Origin: Flavobacteriaceae bacterium
GTDB taxonomy: Bacteria; Bacteroidota; Bacteroidia; Flavobacteriales; Flavobacteriaceae
Direction: 5' to 3'
Assembly: GCA_014238425.1 (NCBI GenBank)
Contig: JABABD010000016.1
Location: 1 to 64,000 of the forward strand
DNA length: 64,000 nucleotides
Shown here in pieces: positions 38,749 to 48,125 of this stretch. The position numbers were made by a program, and so were the translations under genes. Position 1 is the stretch's first letter. Every line of letters starts with the position of its first letter. The notes under the pieces were generated by a model that saw nothing but the letters and a program-made list of their open reading frames with translations, was not told the origin of the DNA and ran no database searches.

Positions 38749-39150
38749 ATGAAAATAACTTTAATTATGACCTCAATAGTAGCGAACCCAATAGTAGATC
38801 GATTTCAAGAAGGTGGCCCCATTATTATGTCACTAATTTTAATTTGCTTATTACTATCCATCTTTTTGCTCATTACGGGGTTTTTAAATCTCAAAAAGAA
38901 CAATTCTAAGACAAAAAAAATGATTGAATTGGTCGTTGATACCAGCTTATTAGGCCTTGTTATTGGTTTTTTTGGTTCAATCCTTGGAGTAATTTCCGCT
39001 TTCGACTCGGTTGAAGCAATGGGTGAGGCAGATCCTGCTGTTTTTTCTAGCGGACTTAAAGTGTCATTACTGACTGCCACGTTTGGACTGTTCACATTTG
39101 TGATAGCCAGAGCAGGAATACTGCTGCTTAGGTGGATTCAAAACGATTAA
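38749..39150 (+). CDS. MotA/TolQ/ExbB-like proton channel family membrane protein
   Basis: 133 residues from the ATG at 38749; a frame opening at 38692 overlaps the previous gene and has no merit. Three membrane helices are visible (about 25-45, 62-85, 105-128). The last two carry the GFFGSILGVISAFDSVEAMG and GLKVSLLTATFGLFTFVIAR segments typical of ExbB/TolQ channels. No ExbD/TolR partner is adjacent, so it may be an orphan channel or work with distant partners. It sits between the serine hydrolase and esterase genes, likely one transcript. Confidence 0.8.
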   Translation: MKITLIMTSIVANPIVDRFQEGGPIIMSLILICLLLSIFLLITGFLNLKKNNSKTKKMIELVVDTSLLGLVIGFFGSILGVISAFDSVEAMGEADPAVFSSGLKVSLLTATFGLFTFVIARAGILLLRWIQND

Positions 39151-39168
39151 CTCAATTTTACGATAACA

Positions 39169-40413
39169 ATGAAAAAACCTGTATTAATAGTTGCATTGTT
39201 TGTAGCTCTAGTTTTTGTATGTAATACAATGAGAGCACAACTTAAATCTCATTCAAATTATTTGGTTCAAATTGGCCAAACCGATAGCCTGTACTCTAAT
39301 ATTTTAAAGGAACATAGACGTGTTTGGGTAAGTGTTCCTGAGAGTTATAAAGGGCAGTCAAAATATCCAGTGGTGTATGTATTAGATGGTGGTATGCACT
39401 TTCAAACAGTAAATGCTATTATTAATCAGTTAGGATCCGGGAGTATTCCAGAAATGATTCTTGTCGGAATTGAAAACTCGACATCAAGAATTAGAGATTT
39501 AACACCAACGCACGTGAATCAGGCAAGGGGCTCTAAAGAATGGGTAAAAGGTTCGGGCGGAGGTGATAAATTTACAGACTTTATAGCCAAAGAATTGATG
39601 CCGTATATTGATAGTAAATATCCAACAACCTCATATAGTACGCTCTTGGGACATTCTTTAGGAGGATTATTGGTTGTAAATACCATGATGAAACGTCCTA
39701 AGTTATTTGTTAATTACATCGCTATTGACCCTAGTTTATGGTGGGATGATGCGACGTTGGTATCGCAAGTAGAAGCGATTATAGACAGTGAAAGTCTTAA
39801 TGGAAAATCACTATTTCTATCTATTTCCAACCCTTTACCTCCTGATACTGAAAAAGATATTAATGTTCTTAAAAATGATAGAACCATTGAAACTGAAGGT
39901 TTACGTGCGGCTCTTAAATTCTCTGAAATTGTATCTCAAGCCGATAGTAGTGCATTAAATTTTTCATATAAATATTATGAATACGAAGATCATGGTACCA
40001 TTCCGCTTATTTCGGCTTATGATGGATTAAGATATCTTTTTCCTTGGTATAAAATGAGTGGAAAATTCGTCGATACGGTTAAAGATTCAAAATCATCAAC
40101 AAGTGATATTATAAATACTTTTTCGGAGCGTTTCAACTTGTTGTCTAATAAATTCGGCTATAAAATTTCTCCAGATAAAGAGTTCTTAAATAATCTTGGA
40201 TATATGTTCATGAAAGATTCACCACAGAAATCTTTTGCATTTTTTAGTATGTTAATTGATTACTATCCTGAAAACGCGAATGGATATGATTCCATGGCAG
40301 ATTATTATGAATCCCAAAATGACAGCAAAAATGCCGTCAAATTCGTTTCTAAAGCCTATGAGATAAGTAAAAGTGATTATCATAAAAAAAGACTTGAGGG
40401 GTATAAAAACTAG
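39169..40413 (+). CDS. Secreted alpha/beta-hydrolase of the esterase-D / enterochelin-esterase-like family
   Basis: This 414-residue protein has signal peptide MKKPVLIVALFVALVFVCNTMRAQ. The putative esterase domain (PF00756-type) shows YPVVYVLDGG, the nucleophile elbow GHSLGG with Ser163, and EDHGTIPL supplying the catalytic His. The C-terminal ~130 residues look TPR-like (YMFMKDSPQKSFAFFSMLID, YDSMADYYESQNDSKNAVKF). Substrates in this family include siderophores, feruloyl esters and S-formylglutathione; none is indicated here. It is the third gene of a short operon after the serine hydrolase and proton-channel-like genes. Confidence 0.86.
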   Translation: MKKPVLIVALFVALVFVCNTMRAQLKSHSNYLVQIGQTDSLYSNILKEHRRVWVSVPESYKGQSKYPVVYVLDGGMHFQTVNAIINQLGSGSIPEMILVGIENSTSRIRDLTPTHVNQARGSKEWVKGSGGGDKFTDFIAKELMPYIDSKYPTTSYSTLLGHSLGGLLVVNTMMKRPKLFVNYIAIDPSLWWDDATLVSQVEAIIDSESLNGKSLFLSISNPLPPDTEKDINVLKNDRTIETEGLRAALKFSEIVSQADSSALNFSYKYYEYEDHGTIPLISAYDGLRYLFPWYKMSGKFVDTVKDSKSSTSDIINTFSERFNLLSNKFGYKISPDKEFLNNLGYMFMKDSPQKSFAFFSMLIDYYPENANGYDSMADYYESQNDSKNAVKFVSKAYEISKSDYHKKRLEGYKN

Positions 40414-40459
40414 TAAATTAGATGTAACATAATTGTCATTTAATTTTTCGTAACATACT

Positions 40460-40495
40460 AAGGATCTTTTTTGCCTACTGATAAAAGGATCTTTA
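40460..40495 (+). terminator. Possible weak terminator after the esterase gene
   Basis: AAGGATCTTTT (40460-40470) can pair with AAAAGGATCTT (from 40483) with two wobbles and one mismatch; T-rich sequence follows. The same bases form a direct repeat of AAGGATCTTT. Confidence 0.3.
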
Positions 40496-40527
40496 CTTTT
40501 GGAAGGTATTGAATTTAATACTTCCAA

Positions 40528-41829
40528 TTGCGAAAAAGCCAATCATATAAGATAGATCATACTGAAGATTTCAAAGGCAAACTATTGCAATGGTCTCAGC
40601 AATTTGATGATGTGGTTTGGTTAGATTCTAACGCCTTTCCTCAGATGTATTCGAGCTACGATGCTGTTTTAGCCGTAGATGCCTTTACGACTTTAAGAAC
40701 CGACCGTCATAATGCTTTTGATAACTTGAAAGAATACCAATCGATTACAAAGGATTGGATTTTTGGGTATTTAACCTATGACCTTAAAAATGATGTAGAA
40801 GATCTCACTTCTAATAATTATGATAGACTAGGGTTTCCAGATTTATATTTCTTTCAGCCAAAGAAGCTATTCTTGATTCAAGGAAATCAGTTGGAAATGC
40901 AATACCTCAATATGGTTGATGATGAAATGGATGAAGATTACAAAGTCATTGATCGAGAAACAGAAAGTTACTTTGAGCAGCGTCAAAAGACATCTAGAAA
41001 TAATGTTAAGATCAAGCTACGTATCCATAAAGACGCTTATTTTGAGAAATTGAATACCATGCTTGCCCATATATATCGAGGTGATATTTATGAAGCCAAT
41101 TTTTGTCAAGAATTCTATTCAGAAAACACGATCATTGAACCTTTAGAAACATTTAATCACTTAAATGCTATTTCAAAGCCACCATTTGCGACCTTTTTTA
41201 AATCGGAAAATAGATATTTATTATCGGCATCACCAGAGCGTTATTTGAAGAAAGAAGGCAAGACCATAATTTCTCAACCAATTAAAGGAACTGCAGCCAG
41301 ATTAAAAAATGGAATGGCAGATATTGCTATGGCAAGGGCATTATCTGAAGACGAAAAAGAACGCTCAGAGAATATTATGATAGTCGATCTGGTGCGTAAT
41401 GATCTCAGTAAAACGGCAAAAAAAGGATCTGTTAAAGTGAAAGAACTCTGCAAGGTATATTCTTTTGAGCAAGTACATCAGATGATCTCTACAGTCGTTT
41501 CGGAAGTTAAAGATGATGTTAGTCCAGTTGATATTATTCGCACCACATTTCCAATGGGAAGTATGACGGGTGCACCAAAAATTTCGGCCATGCAGATTAT
41601 TGAGAACCTTGAAGAAACCAAACGAGGCTTGTATTCTGGCGCCGTTGGATATTTTACACCAAAAGGCGATTTTGATTTTAATGTGGTAATTCGTAGTATC
41701 TTGTACAACGAGAAGGCAAAATATGTTTCTTATTCAGTTGGTGGAGCAATTACAGCAAAATCTAACCCAATAAAAGAATATGAAGAATGCCTTATTAAGG
41801 CGAAAGCGATGAGAGAAGCATTAGAATGA
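40528..41829 (+). CDS. pabB: Chorismate-binding protein, aminodeoxychorismate synthase component I-like
   Basis: This 433-residue enzyme of the anthranilate/aminodeoxychorismate/isochorismate synthase family has QPIKGTAAR, the ENIMIVDLVRNDLSK block, FPMGSMTGAPKISAM and FDFNVVIRS, all chorismate-site motifs. PabB is the best guess for a short single-domain member without a linked glutaminase; it would make the 4-aminobenzoate precursor for folate. A TTG at 40528 is the likely start: an in-frame TAA at 40516-40518 closes the frame upstream, and the next ATG falls inside the domain. The lipase gene starts one base after its stop. Confidence 0.83.
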   Translation: MRKSQSYKIDHTEDFKGKLLQWSQQFDDVVWLDSNAFPQMYSSYDAVLAVDAFTTLRTDRHNAFDNLKEYQSITKDWIFGYLTYDLKNDVEDLTSNNYDRLGFPDLYFFQPKKLFLIQGNQLEMQYLNMVDDEMDEDYKVIDRETESYFEQRQKTSRNNVKIKLRIHKDAYFEKLNTMLAHIYRGDIYEANFCQEFYSENTIIEPLETFNHLNAISKPPFATFFKSENRYLLSASPERYLKKEGKTIISQPIKGTAARLKNGMADIAMARALSEDEKERSENIMIVDLVRNDLSKTAKKGSVKVKELCKVYSFEQVHQMISTVVSEVKDDVSPVDIIRTTFPMGSMTGAPKISAMQIIENLEETKRGLYSGAVGYFTPKGDFDFNVVIRSILYNEKAKYVSYSVGGAITAKSNPIKEYEECLIKAKAMREALE

Positions 41830-41830
41830 T

Positions 41831-42667
41831 ATGACACATAATACGTTTGATCTTAGAATAAATAATACCAAATTATTTGGACAATATTGGAAACCTGAAA
41901 CAATAAGGGCTGTTATTGTATTGGTGCATGGCATGGGAGAACATGCGTCTAGATATGAAGATTTTGTAATTCCTAAGTTGTTAGATAATGACTTCGCAGT
42001 TGTGGCTTACGATAATTTTGGACATGGTAGAAGCGATGGTAAAAGAGGGCATTGCCCAAATTATGAAGCCTTGATGGAATCCGTTGAGCAAGTGATTAAT
42101 ATGGCAGAGAACCTCTTTCCTAATACACCTAAATTTCTTTATGGACATAGTATGGGAGGAAACCTAACTATTAATTACGCACTGAGAAAGCAACATAGTT
42201 TGAAAGGAGTTATCGCTACCAGTCCTTTTTTACGTTTAGCATTTCAACCACCCAAATGGAAATTGACTTTGGGTAAGATCATGATGAACATTTGGCCATC
42301 CATAACATTGCCGAGCGAGTTAGAAGTGGAAGCGATTTCAAGAGATCCTAAAGAAGTTAAACGCTATGTTGAGGATGCGTTGGTACATGATAAAGTGAGC
42401 CCTATGTTTACATTTCCAATTATGGATGCTGGAGAATGGGCTATTAAGCAGGCTAGCAAGTTGAAAACACCAATATTGTTATTACACGGAACAGGAGATA
42501 GAATCATTGATCATAAGGCTTCTGAAGAATTCTCTAAGAACTCTGATAAAGCAGAACTAAAGTTATTTGAAGATGGTTATCACGAACTACATCATGATCT
42601 TTGTAAGGATGAATTTATGGAAACGATTGTTGAATGGTTAAATAAGTTGCAAGTTGAAAGGGATTAG
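41831..42667 (+). CDS. Alpha/beta-hydrolase, monoacylglycerol lipase / lysophospholipase type
   Basis: This 278-residue cytoplasmic hydrolase has the oxyanion motif VLVHGMGEHASRYEDF, the GHGRSDG loop, the nucleophile elbow GHSMGGN, the acid region HGTGDRIIDH and the catalytic His in YHELHHD. This set is diagnostic of the Hydrolase_4 monoglyceride-lipase family. It begins one base after the pabB-like stop, suggesting translational coupling, though no metabolic link is obvious. Confidence 0.88.
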   Translation: MTHNTFDLRINNTKLFGQYWKPETIRAVIVLVHGMGEHASRYEDFVIPKLLDNDFAVVAYDNFGHGRSDGKRGHCPNYEALMESVEQVINMAENLFPNTPKFLYGHSMGGNLTINYALRKQHSLKGVIATSPFLRLAFQPPKWKLTLGKIMMNIWPSITLPSELEVEAISRDPKEVKRYVEDALVHDKVSPMFTFPIMDAGEWAIKQASKLKTPILLLHGTGDRIIDHKASEEFSKNSDKAELKLFEDGYHELHHDLCKDEFMETIVEWLNKLQVERD

Positions 42668-42697
42668 TGAAAAGTTTAAAGTTGTAAGTTTGCAATT

Positions 42698-43051
42698 ATG
42701 AAAAGTTATCGAGACTTAATTGTATGGCAAAAGTCCGTAAATATGGTTACACTCGTCTATAAAGTAGTCAAGACTTTTCCTGATGATGAAAAATTTGGAC
42801 TGACTTCACAGATTAAAAGAAGCTCTGTTTCTATTTCGTCGAATATTGCAGAGGGCTATGGAAGAAATTACACTAAGGATTATGCTCGATTTTTACAAAT
42901 AGCCAGAGGATCTTTATTTGAAATGCAAACTCAACTTCAAATAGCATTGAACCTTGATTTTATCAATAGAAAAGATATAGAAGATATTTTAGACCTGTCG
43001 GTTGAAATTGAAAAAATGCTTAACACTTTAATCAAGAAAATATTAAGCTAA
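42698..43051 (+). CDS. Four-helix-bundle protein (S23 / 23S rRNA intervening-sequence protein family)
   Basis: This 117-residue protein has the family hallmarks MKSYRDLIVWQKSV, KFGLTSQIKRSSVSISSNIA, EGYGR and FLQIARGSLFE. Members form pentameric four-helix bundles and were first found inside insertions of 23S rRNA genes, but many, as here, stand alone between protein genes. The biochemical role is unknown. It is inserted between the lipase gene and tilS with 30- and 13-base gaps. Confidence 0.9.
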   Translation: MKSYRDLIVWQKSVNMVTLVYKVVKTFPDDEKFGLTSQIKRSSVSISSNIAEGYGRNYTKDYARFLQIARGSLFEMQTQLQIALNLDFINRKDIEDILDLSVEIEKMLNTLIKKILS

Positions 43052-43064
43052 TGCCTATAAACTA

Positions 43065-44423
43065 ATGACTATTGACTTGTTAATAGATTTCCAAAAGCAT
43101 ATTGAATCCAAACAAGGTTTCCTAAAAACGGGTAAGCTCCTCATTGCTATTTCTGGTGGTCTAGATAGCGTTGTATTAACACATTTATGCCATCAATTAA
43201 AATTAGATATCGCTCTTGCGCATTGCAACTTTAACTTAAGAGGAAAGGAAAGCGATGATGACGAGCAATTTGTCATTGATTTAGCAGATACCATGAACTT
43301 AGAAGTGTTTGTACAGAATTTTGATACCGACAATTACGCTAAAAGCAATAAATTATCTACCCAAATGGCAGCTAGAGAACTTCGTTATGATTGGTTTAAC
43401 GAATTAGCGGAACAATTACAGTTTGATTATATCTTGACAGCACATCACGCAGACGATAATCTGGAAACTTTTTTGATCAATCTCTCTAGAGGCACAGGAT
43501 TAGATGGTTTGATAGGCATTCCAGAGCGAAATAATAAAGTAGTCAGACCATTATTGAAATTTTCTAGAGAAGACATTGAGAACTATGCTAGATCAAATCA
43601 ATTGAAATGGAGAGAGGACACCTCTAATGCATCAGACAAATATTTACGAAATGCTTTAAGACATCATGTTATTCCGAAGTTGAAGGAGTTAAATCCTCAA
43701 TTTTTATCTAATTTTCAGAACACTAACGCTCATCTAAAAGATGCAAAAGAGATAGTTAATGATAGGGTAAATGCCATTGAGGATGTCATAATTTCAAGAG
43801 AACAGGATAATGAAATTTATTTTGATATTCCTAAGTTAAAAAAATTAACGAATGCAAAAGCATATCTGTATCAAATGCTAAAAGTATATGGATTCACGGA
43901 ATGGAATGATGTGACTAATCTTTTGGATGCCCAATCAGGTAAGCAAATCATCTCCTCTATGTATCGCTTAGCTAAAGACCGTAATAGGTTGATTTTAAGT
44001 GAAATAAAACACAAGCCTGCAAAGACATTTATTATTGAAGATAATCAAGAAAAAGTGACTATTACCAATAATTCTATTCTGTTTTTTGACGAGGTAGATG
44101 CGCTCTTTGGGAAACGCACAGAAGTTCAAGACGCTCATGATAAATTTACCAATACAATATATGTTGATAAAGATTTGTTAAAATTCCCGTTATCTGTAAG
44201 AGGTTGGCAAGAAGGCGACTATTTTTACCCTTTTGGTATGAAAGGGAAGAAAAAGTTGAGTAAGTATTTTAAAGACGAAAAACTCTCATTGCCAGAAAAA
44301 GAAAACATACAACTATTATGCAATGGAAGTGATATTGTTTGGGTGATCGGTAAAAGAGCCGATAATCGATTTAAAGTGACTAATAAAACTAAACGTATAT
44401 TAAAAATCAGAATCCAAGAATGA
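43065..44423 (+). CDS. tilS: tRNA(Ile)-lysidine synthase
   Basis: This 452-residue ATP-dependent enzyme attaches lysine to C34 of the tRNA-Ile CAU anticodon so it reads AUA. The PP-loop SGGLDS is at residues 30-35; HHADDNLETFLINLSRGTG and the WREDTSNASDKYLRNALRH segment that contacts tRNA are intact. The TilS C-terminal substrate-binding domain (SVRGWQEGDYFYPFGMKGKK) is present. The stop overlaps the next gene's ATG by four bases (ATGA), so tilS and the DsbD-like gene are translationally coupled. Confidence 0.95.
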   Translation: MTIDLLIDFQKHIESKQGFLKTGKLLIAISGGLDSVVLTHLCHQLKLDIALAHCNFNLRGKESDDDEQFVIDLADTMNLEVFVQNFDTDNYAKSNKLSTQMAARELRYDWFNELAEQLQFDYILTAHHADDNLETFLINLSRGTGLDGLIGIPERNNKVVRPLLKFSREDIENYARSNQLKWREDTSNASDKYLRNALRHHVIPKLKELNPQFLSNFQNTNAHLKDAKEIVNDRVNAIEDVIISREQDNEIYFDIPKLKKLTNAKAYLYQMLKVYGFTEWNDVTNLLDAQSGKQIISSMYRLAKDRNRLILSEIKHKPAKTFIIEDNQEKVTITNNSILFFDEVDALFGKRTEVQDAHDKFTNTIYVDKDLLKFPLSVRGWQEGDYFYPFGMKGKKKLSKYFKDEKLSLPEKENIQLLCNGSDIVWVIGKRADNRFKVTNKTKRILKIRIQE

Positions 44424-46837
44424 AAAACCTAGTCATTGCTGCCCTATTGTTATTTGGACTTTCTGTAAATGCGCAGATATTGGATCCTATAGATTGGACT
44501 CATAGGGTCAACCAAATTTCTGATGATGAATATGAATTAATTTTCATAGCAGACATGGAAGATGGATGGCATATTTACTCTCAATATCCAGAAATCAAGG
44601 ATGATGGACCGATTGCCACTGAAGTGGTGTTTTTGGATGTAAATGGCAACTATTCCCTGTTAGGAAAAACAACCGAACCACCAACAAAACCCATTTTTGA
44701 AGAAGCGTTTCAAATGAATGTTCGCTATTTTGGAGGTGTTTCAGAGTTCAAGCAAAAAATCAAACTACTCAATAAAGATATTAATTCTATACGAGCCGAA
44801 GTATCTTTTCAGATATGTGACGATACGCGTTGTTTGGCTCCAGATACAAAAGAGTTTGAATTTAATTTAAATACAGATGGTAAAGACGGATTGTTTCAGC
44901 CTGTTAAATGGAGGGTGTCTTTGGAGAAATTATCTCAAACAGAATATAATCTGATCTACAAGGCAGATATTCAGGAGAAATGGCATTTATACTCTCAAAA
45001 TTTACCTGAAGGAGGTGCTATTCCTACTGAATTTATTTATGATTCATTGCAGTTGGCAAATGATTTTAAACTCATAGGAAAAACAAACGAAAGTAAGTCG
45101 ATCACCAAGTTTGATAAGGTATTTGAGATGGATATGACTTATTTTGATAGTGAAGCTACGTTTATTCAAAAAATTGAGTTAGTAAATTCTGAATTGAAGT
45201 TTATTAAAAGCGAGATTTCTTATCAAGCATGTGATGATGTAAGATGTGTTTTCGAAAGTGAAGAAGCTTTGTTTAATTTAGACGGACTGCAAAGTTCTAT
45301 TGCTAAAGGAACTGTCTCGTTAGAAGATATAAACAAGAGCAATGCTCTTAATTTAAATGTAAAGGGTAAGGAAAATTACGAGCAAGAGGAAGTTGCCAAA
45401 AAGAGTAATTTTTCTATTTTCCTATTAGGGTTTTTAGGAGGCCTGATTGCTTTGTTGACACCTTGTGTTTTTCCAATGATTCCCTTAACGGTGTCTTTTT
45501 TTACAAAAAGCGGAGCTAATACCCAAAAGGGAATGGCAAACTCTATTATGTATGGGTTTTTCATTTTTCTTATTTATGTATTGTTGAGTATTCCATTTCA
45601 CTTAATAGATTCGTTGGATCCAGAGATTCTGAATAATATATCGACAAATGTGACATTGAATATCATATTTTTCTTAGTATTTATTTTCTTTGCGTTTTCG
45701 TTCTTCGGGTATTACGAGTTAACATTACCATCGTCTTGGGGAACCAAGCTAGACAGTAAGGCTACAAAAATTGGTGGTTTGGTTGGTGTGTTTTTAATGG
45801 CGTTGACATTGGCTATAGTCTCGTTTTCTTGTACAGGTCCAATTCTTGGAGCTTTGTTGGGAAGTACAGCATTAGCTACGGGTGATATCGCTACCAAATT
45901 GACCATGGGAATGGCTGGTTTTGGGTTGGCATTGGCTTTGCCATTCACACTATTTGCTATGTTTCCTAAATGGTTAAATTCGCTTCCTAAATCTGGAGGG
46001 TGGTTAAACACAGTGAAAGTAGTACTAGGATTCATCGAATTAGCATTGGCTTTTAAGTTCTTGTCTAATGCAGATTTGGTAGAGCATTGGGGACTTTTAA
46101 AAAGAGAAGTGTTTATTGGTCTTTGGATTATAATATCTATTTTGACAGCAATCTATCTCTTTGGAAAAATCAAATTCCCACATGATAGTCCGCTACAGAA
46201 ATTGAGCTTTAGCAGAATCTCTTTTGGAATACTTTTCGTAGCGATTGTTATCTATCTTATCCCTGGATTAACGAATACAAAATATGCAAATCTTAAATTA
46301 TTGAGTGGTATTGCACCGCCTTTATTTTATAGCATTTACGACAAAGAGAATAATTGCCCTTTAGGAATTGAATGTTATAAAGACCTCACGGAAGGATTGG
46401 AAGCAGCTAAGGCCAAGAATAGACCTATTATGTTAGATTTTACAGGTTGGGCATGTGTTAATTGTCGTAAAATGGAGGAACATGTATGGAGTCAAGGAAA
46501 AGTTTTTGACCAACTCAATAATGATTATATAATTATTTCTCTTTATGTCGATGATCGCAAGGAATTGGCTGAGAACGATAAATTTAAGTTTTTAAAACCA
46601 AATGGAAGTATTAAGAGCATAAAGACCATTGGCGATAAATGGGCAACCTTGCAAACTCTCAATTTTAATAACAATTCACAGCCATACTATGTGCTCTTGA
46701 ATAGTAATATGGAACTGCTTAATCATCCTATAGCTTATACACCAGATGCAGATGAGTATGCAGACTGGTTAAAGGTGGGGATTGAGAATTTTGAGAAGTT
46801 TTTTCCTAATAAAGTATCTTTCGATGCCGATAATTGA
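44420..46837 (+). CDS. DsbD-like thiol:disulfide interchange protein with duplicated N-terminal domain
   Basis: This 805-residue protein moves reducing power across the inner membrane to periplasmic thiols. After a signal peptide (MKNLVIAALLLFGLSVNAQ) come two DsbD-alpha-like domains (about 25-150 and 155-290). They have parallel WHIYSQY / WHLYSQN motifs and Cys pairs CDDTRC and CDDVRC. Eight or so membrane helices follow, with the paired cysteines TPCVFPMIPL and SFSCTGPILG. A thioredoxin-like gamma domain closes the protein, with Cys679-Val-Asn-Cys682 (GWACVNCRK). Most DsbD proteins carry one alpha domain; here it appears duplicated. Confidence 0.9.
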   Translation: MKNLVIAALLLFGLSVNAQILDPIDWTHRVNQISDDEYELIFIADMEDGWHIYSQYPEIKDDGPIATEVVFLDVNGNYSLLGKTTEPPTKPIFEEAFQMNVRYFGGVSEFKQKIKLLNKDINSIRAEVSFQICDDTRCLAPDTKEFEFNLNTDGKDGLFQPVKWRVSLEKLSQTEYNLIYKADIQEKWHLYSQNLPEGGAIPTEFIYDSLQLANDFKLIGKTNESKSITKFDKVFEMDMTYFDSEATFIQKIELVNSELKFIKSEISYQACDDVRCVFESEEALFNLDGLQSSIAKGTVSLEDINKSNALNLNVKGKENYEQEEVAKKSNFSIFLLGFLGGLIALLTPCVFPMIPLTVSFFTKSGANTQKGMANSIMYGFFIFLIYVLLSIPFHLIDSLDPEILNNISTNVTLNIIFFLVFIFFAFSFFGYYELTLPSSWGTKLDSKATKIGGLVGVFLMALTLAIVSFSCTGPILGALLGSTALATGDIATKLTMGMAGFGLALALPFTLFAMFPKWLNSLPKSGGWLNTVKVVLGFIELALAFKFLSNADLVEHWGLLKREVFIGLWIIISILTAIYLFGKIKFPHDSPLQKLSFSRISFGILFVAIVIYLIPGLTNTKYANLKLLSGIAPPLFYSIYDKENNCPLGIECYKDLTEGLEAAKAKNRPIMLDFTGWACVNCRKMEEHVWSQGKVFDQLNNDYIIISLYVDDRKELAENDKFKFLKPNGSIKSIKTIGDKWATLQTLNFNNNSQPYYVLLNSNMELLNHPIAYTPDADEYADWLKVGIENFEKFFPNKVSFDADN

Positions 46838-47777
46838 TTCCGATTATAACCCACCATTTCTGTTCAAGAATGGTCATTTTTCTACAGTGTATTCTGGACT
46901 TTATAGAAGAGTGCATGATGTCGTTCAAGAAAGAGAACGTATAACACTTTCTGATGATGATTTTTTAGACCTAGATTGGAGTTATTCGAATACCAAGACC
47001 AATAAGCTAGTTATCCTTCTACACGGACTTGAAGGTAATGCGCAGCGTCCTTATATGTTAGGCTCTGCGAAGCTTTTTAATACCAACGGATATGATGCTA
47101 TATCGGTTAATTTTCGAAATTGTAGTGATACACCGAACTTGAAATATCAAACATATCATTCTGGAGCTACAGAAGATTTACATGATGTTGTTCAGCATGC
47201 AATTGCTAAGAAGTATTCTAGTATAAGCATAGTAGGAGTTAGTCTAGGAGGGAATATGACTTTAAAATATGTTGGAGAACGAAATCTGCCTTCAGAGGTA
47301 AAAAGTGCCGTAGCTGTTTCTGTACCTTGCAGTTTATACCATAGCATGCTCCAACTTCATAAGCTTGAAAACGTTTTATATTCTCGACGCTTTAGAAAAC
47401 ACTTAATCAAAAGTTTATTGAAAAAACAAGTGCAATTTCCTGAACGTATTTCGGACACGGAAATCAAATCCATAAAAACATTAAAAGATTTTGATGATGT
47501 ATATACATCGAAAGCACATGGATTTAAAAATGCATTGGATTATTATGAAAAATGCAGTTGTCAGCAATTTCTTTCCAATATAAGAATACCTACACTTATC
47601 TTGAATGCCCTAGATGATTCTTTTCTGTCTCCTGAGTGTTTTCCAATTGAACAGGCTAAAAATAATGATTTCCTTCATTTAGAAATGCCTAAACATGGAG
47701 GACATGCTGGCTATTATGATGCAAATAATGTGCATTATAATGAAAAACGAAGCCTTGAATTTGTTAGAGAAAATTAG
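46824..47777 (+). CDS. YheT-family alpha/beta-hydrolase
   Basis: 317 residues from the ATG at 46824, which overlaps the DsbD-like gene by 14 bases; a start at 46782 would deepen the overlap without adding conserved sequence. It matches the YheT/EMB8 family: YNPPFLFKNGHFSTVYSGL, HGLEGNAQRPYM, NFRNCSDTPN, nucleophile elbow GVSLGGN, NALDDSFLSPE and PKHGGHAGY with the catalytic His. It is a cytoplasmic hydrolase of unknown substrate. It is the last gene of the pabB-tilS-dsbD run. Confidence 0.88.
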   Translation: MPIIDSDYNPPFLFKNGHFSTVYSGLYRRVHDVVQERERITLSDDDFLDLDWSYSNTKTNKLVILLHGLEGNAQRPYMLGSAKLFNTNGYDAISVNFRNCSDTPNLKYQTYHSGATEDLHDVVQHAIAKKYSSISIVGVSLGGNMTLKYVGERNLPSEVKSAVAVSVPCSLYHSMLQLHKLENVLYSRRFRKHLIKSLLKKQVQFPERISDTEIKSIKTLKDFDDVYTSKAHGFKNALDYYEKCSCQQFLSNIRIPTLILNALDDSFLSPECFPIEQAKNNDFLHLEMPKHGGHAGYYDANNVHYNEKRSLEFVREN

Positions 47778-48125
47778 TATCTAACTATTATATAATTCTG
47801 TTAGAGACTTTGTTGTATGAATATTTTTCAAGACTGAAACACCCATTATTATATGGGATTAAAAACACAATAAATTTCGTTTAATACCTATACAAAAACC
47901 ATATAAGCGGTTTTTTAAACACAACGTGTTTGCATTTATGGTATCTTACCATTGGAAATAACATAATAAATATGTTGTGAAGCGATAATCACTTTAAATA
48001 ATTGTAGGTCTTTATTTAAGAGACTTTAATATTGATTTCATCATTGTTGAATTTAGTCAATTCTTTAGAATATAGAACCATACATTTTAAATAAGAGACC
48101 ATACAATTTTGGTTAAGCAAATGAT
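47778..48125. other. Intergenic region with possible terminator and inverted repeat before the glucan-locus regulator
   Basis: There is no gene in these 348 bases. A 7-bp hairpin (AAAAACC 47894-47900, GGTTTTT 47909-47915) with trailing T looks like the terminator of the preceding operon. Directly after it AAACAC-AAC-GTGTTT (47917-47931) is a 6-bp inverted repeat that could be an operator for the regulator gene. The rest is AT-rich, with no clear promoter match. Confidence 0.45.

Noticed and set aside
47778..47820. TCTAAC...GTTAGA hairpin just after the YheT-like gene
   Set aside because: Weak stem, no T run; the hairpin at 47894-47916 is a better terminator candidate.
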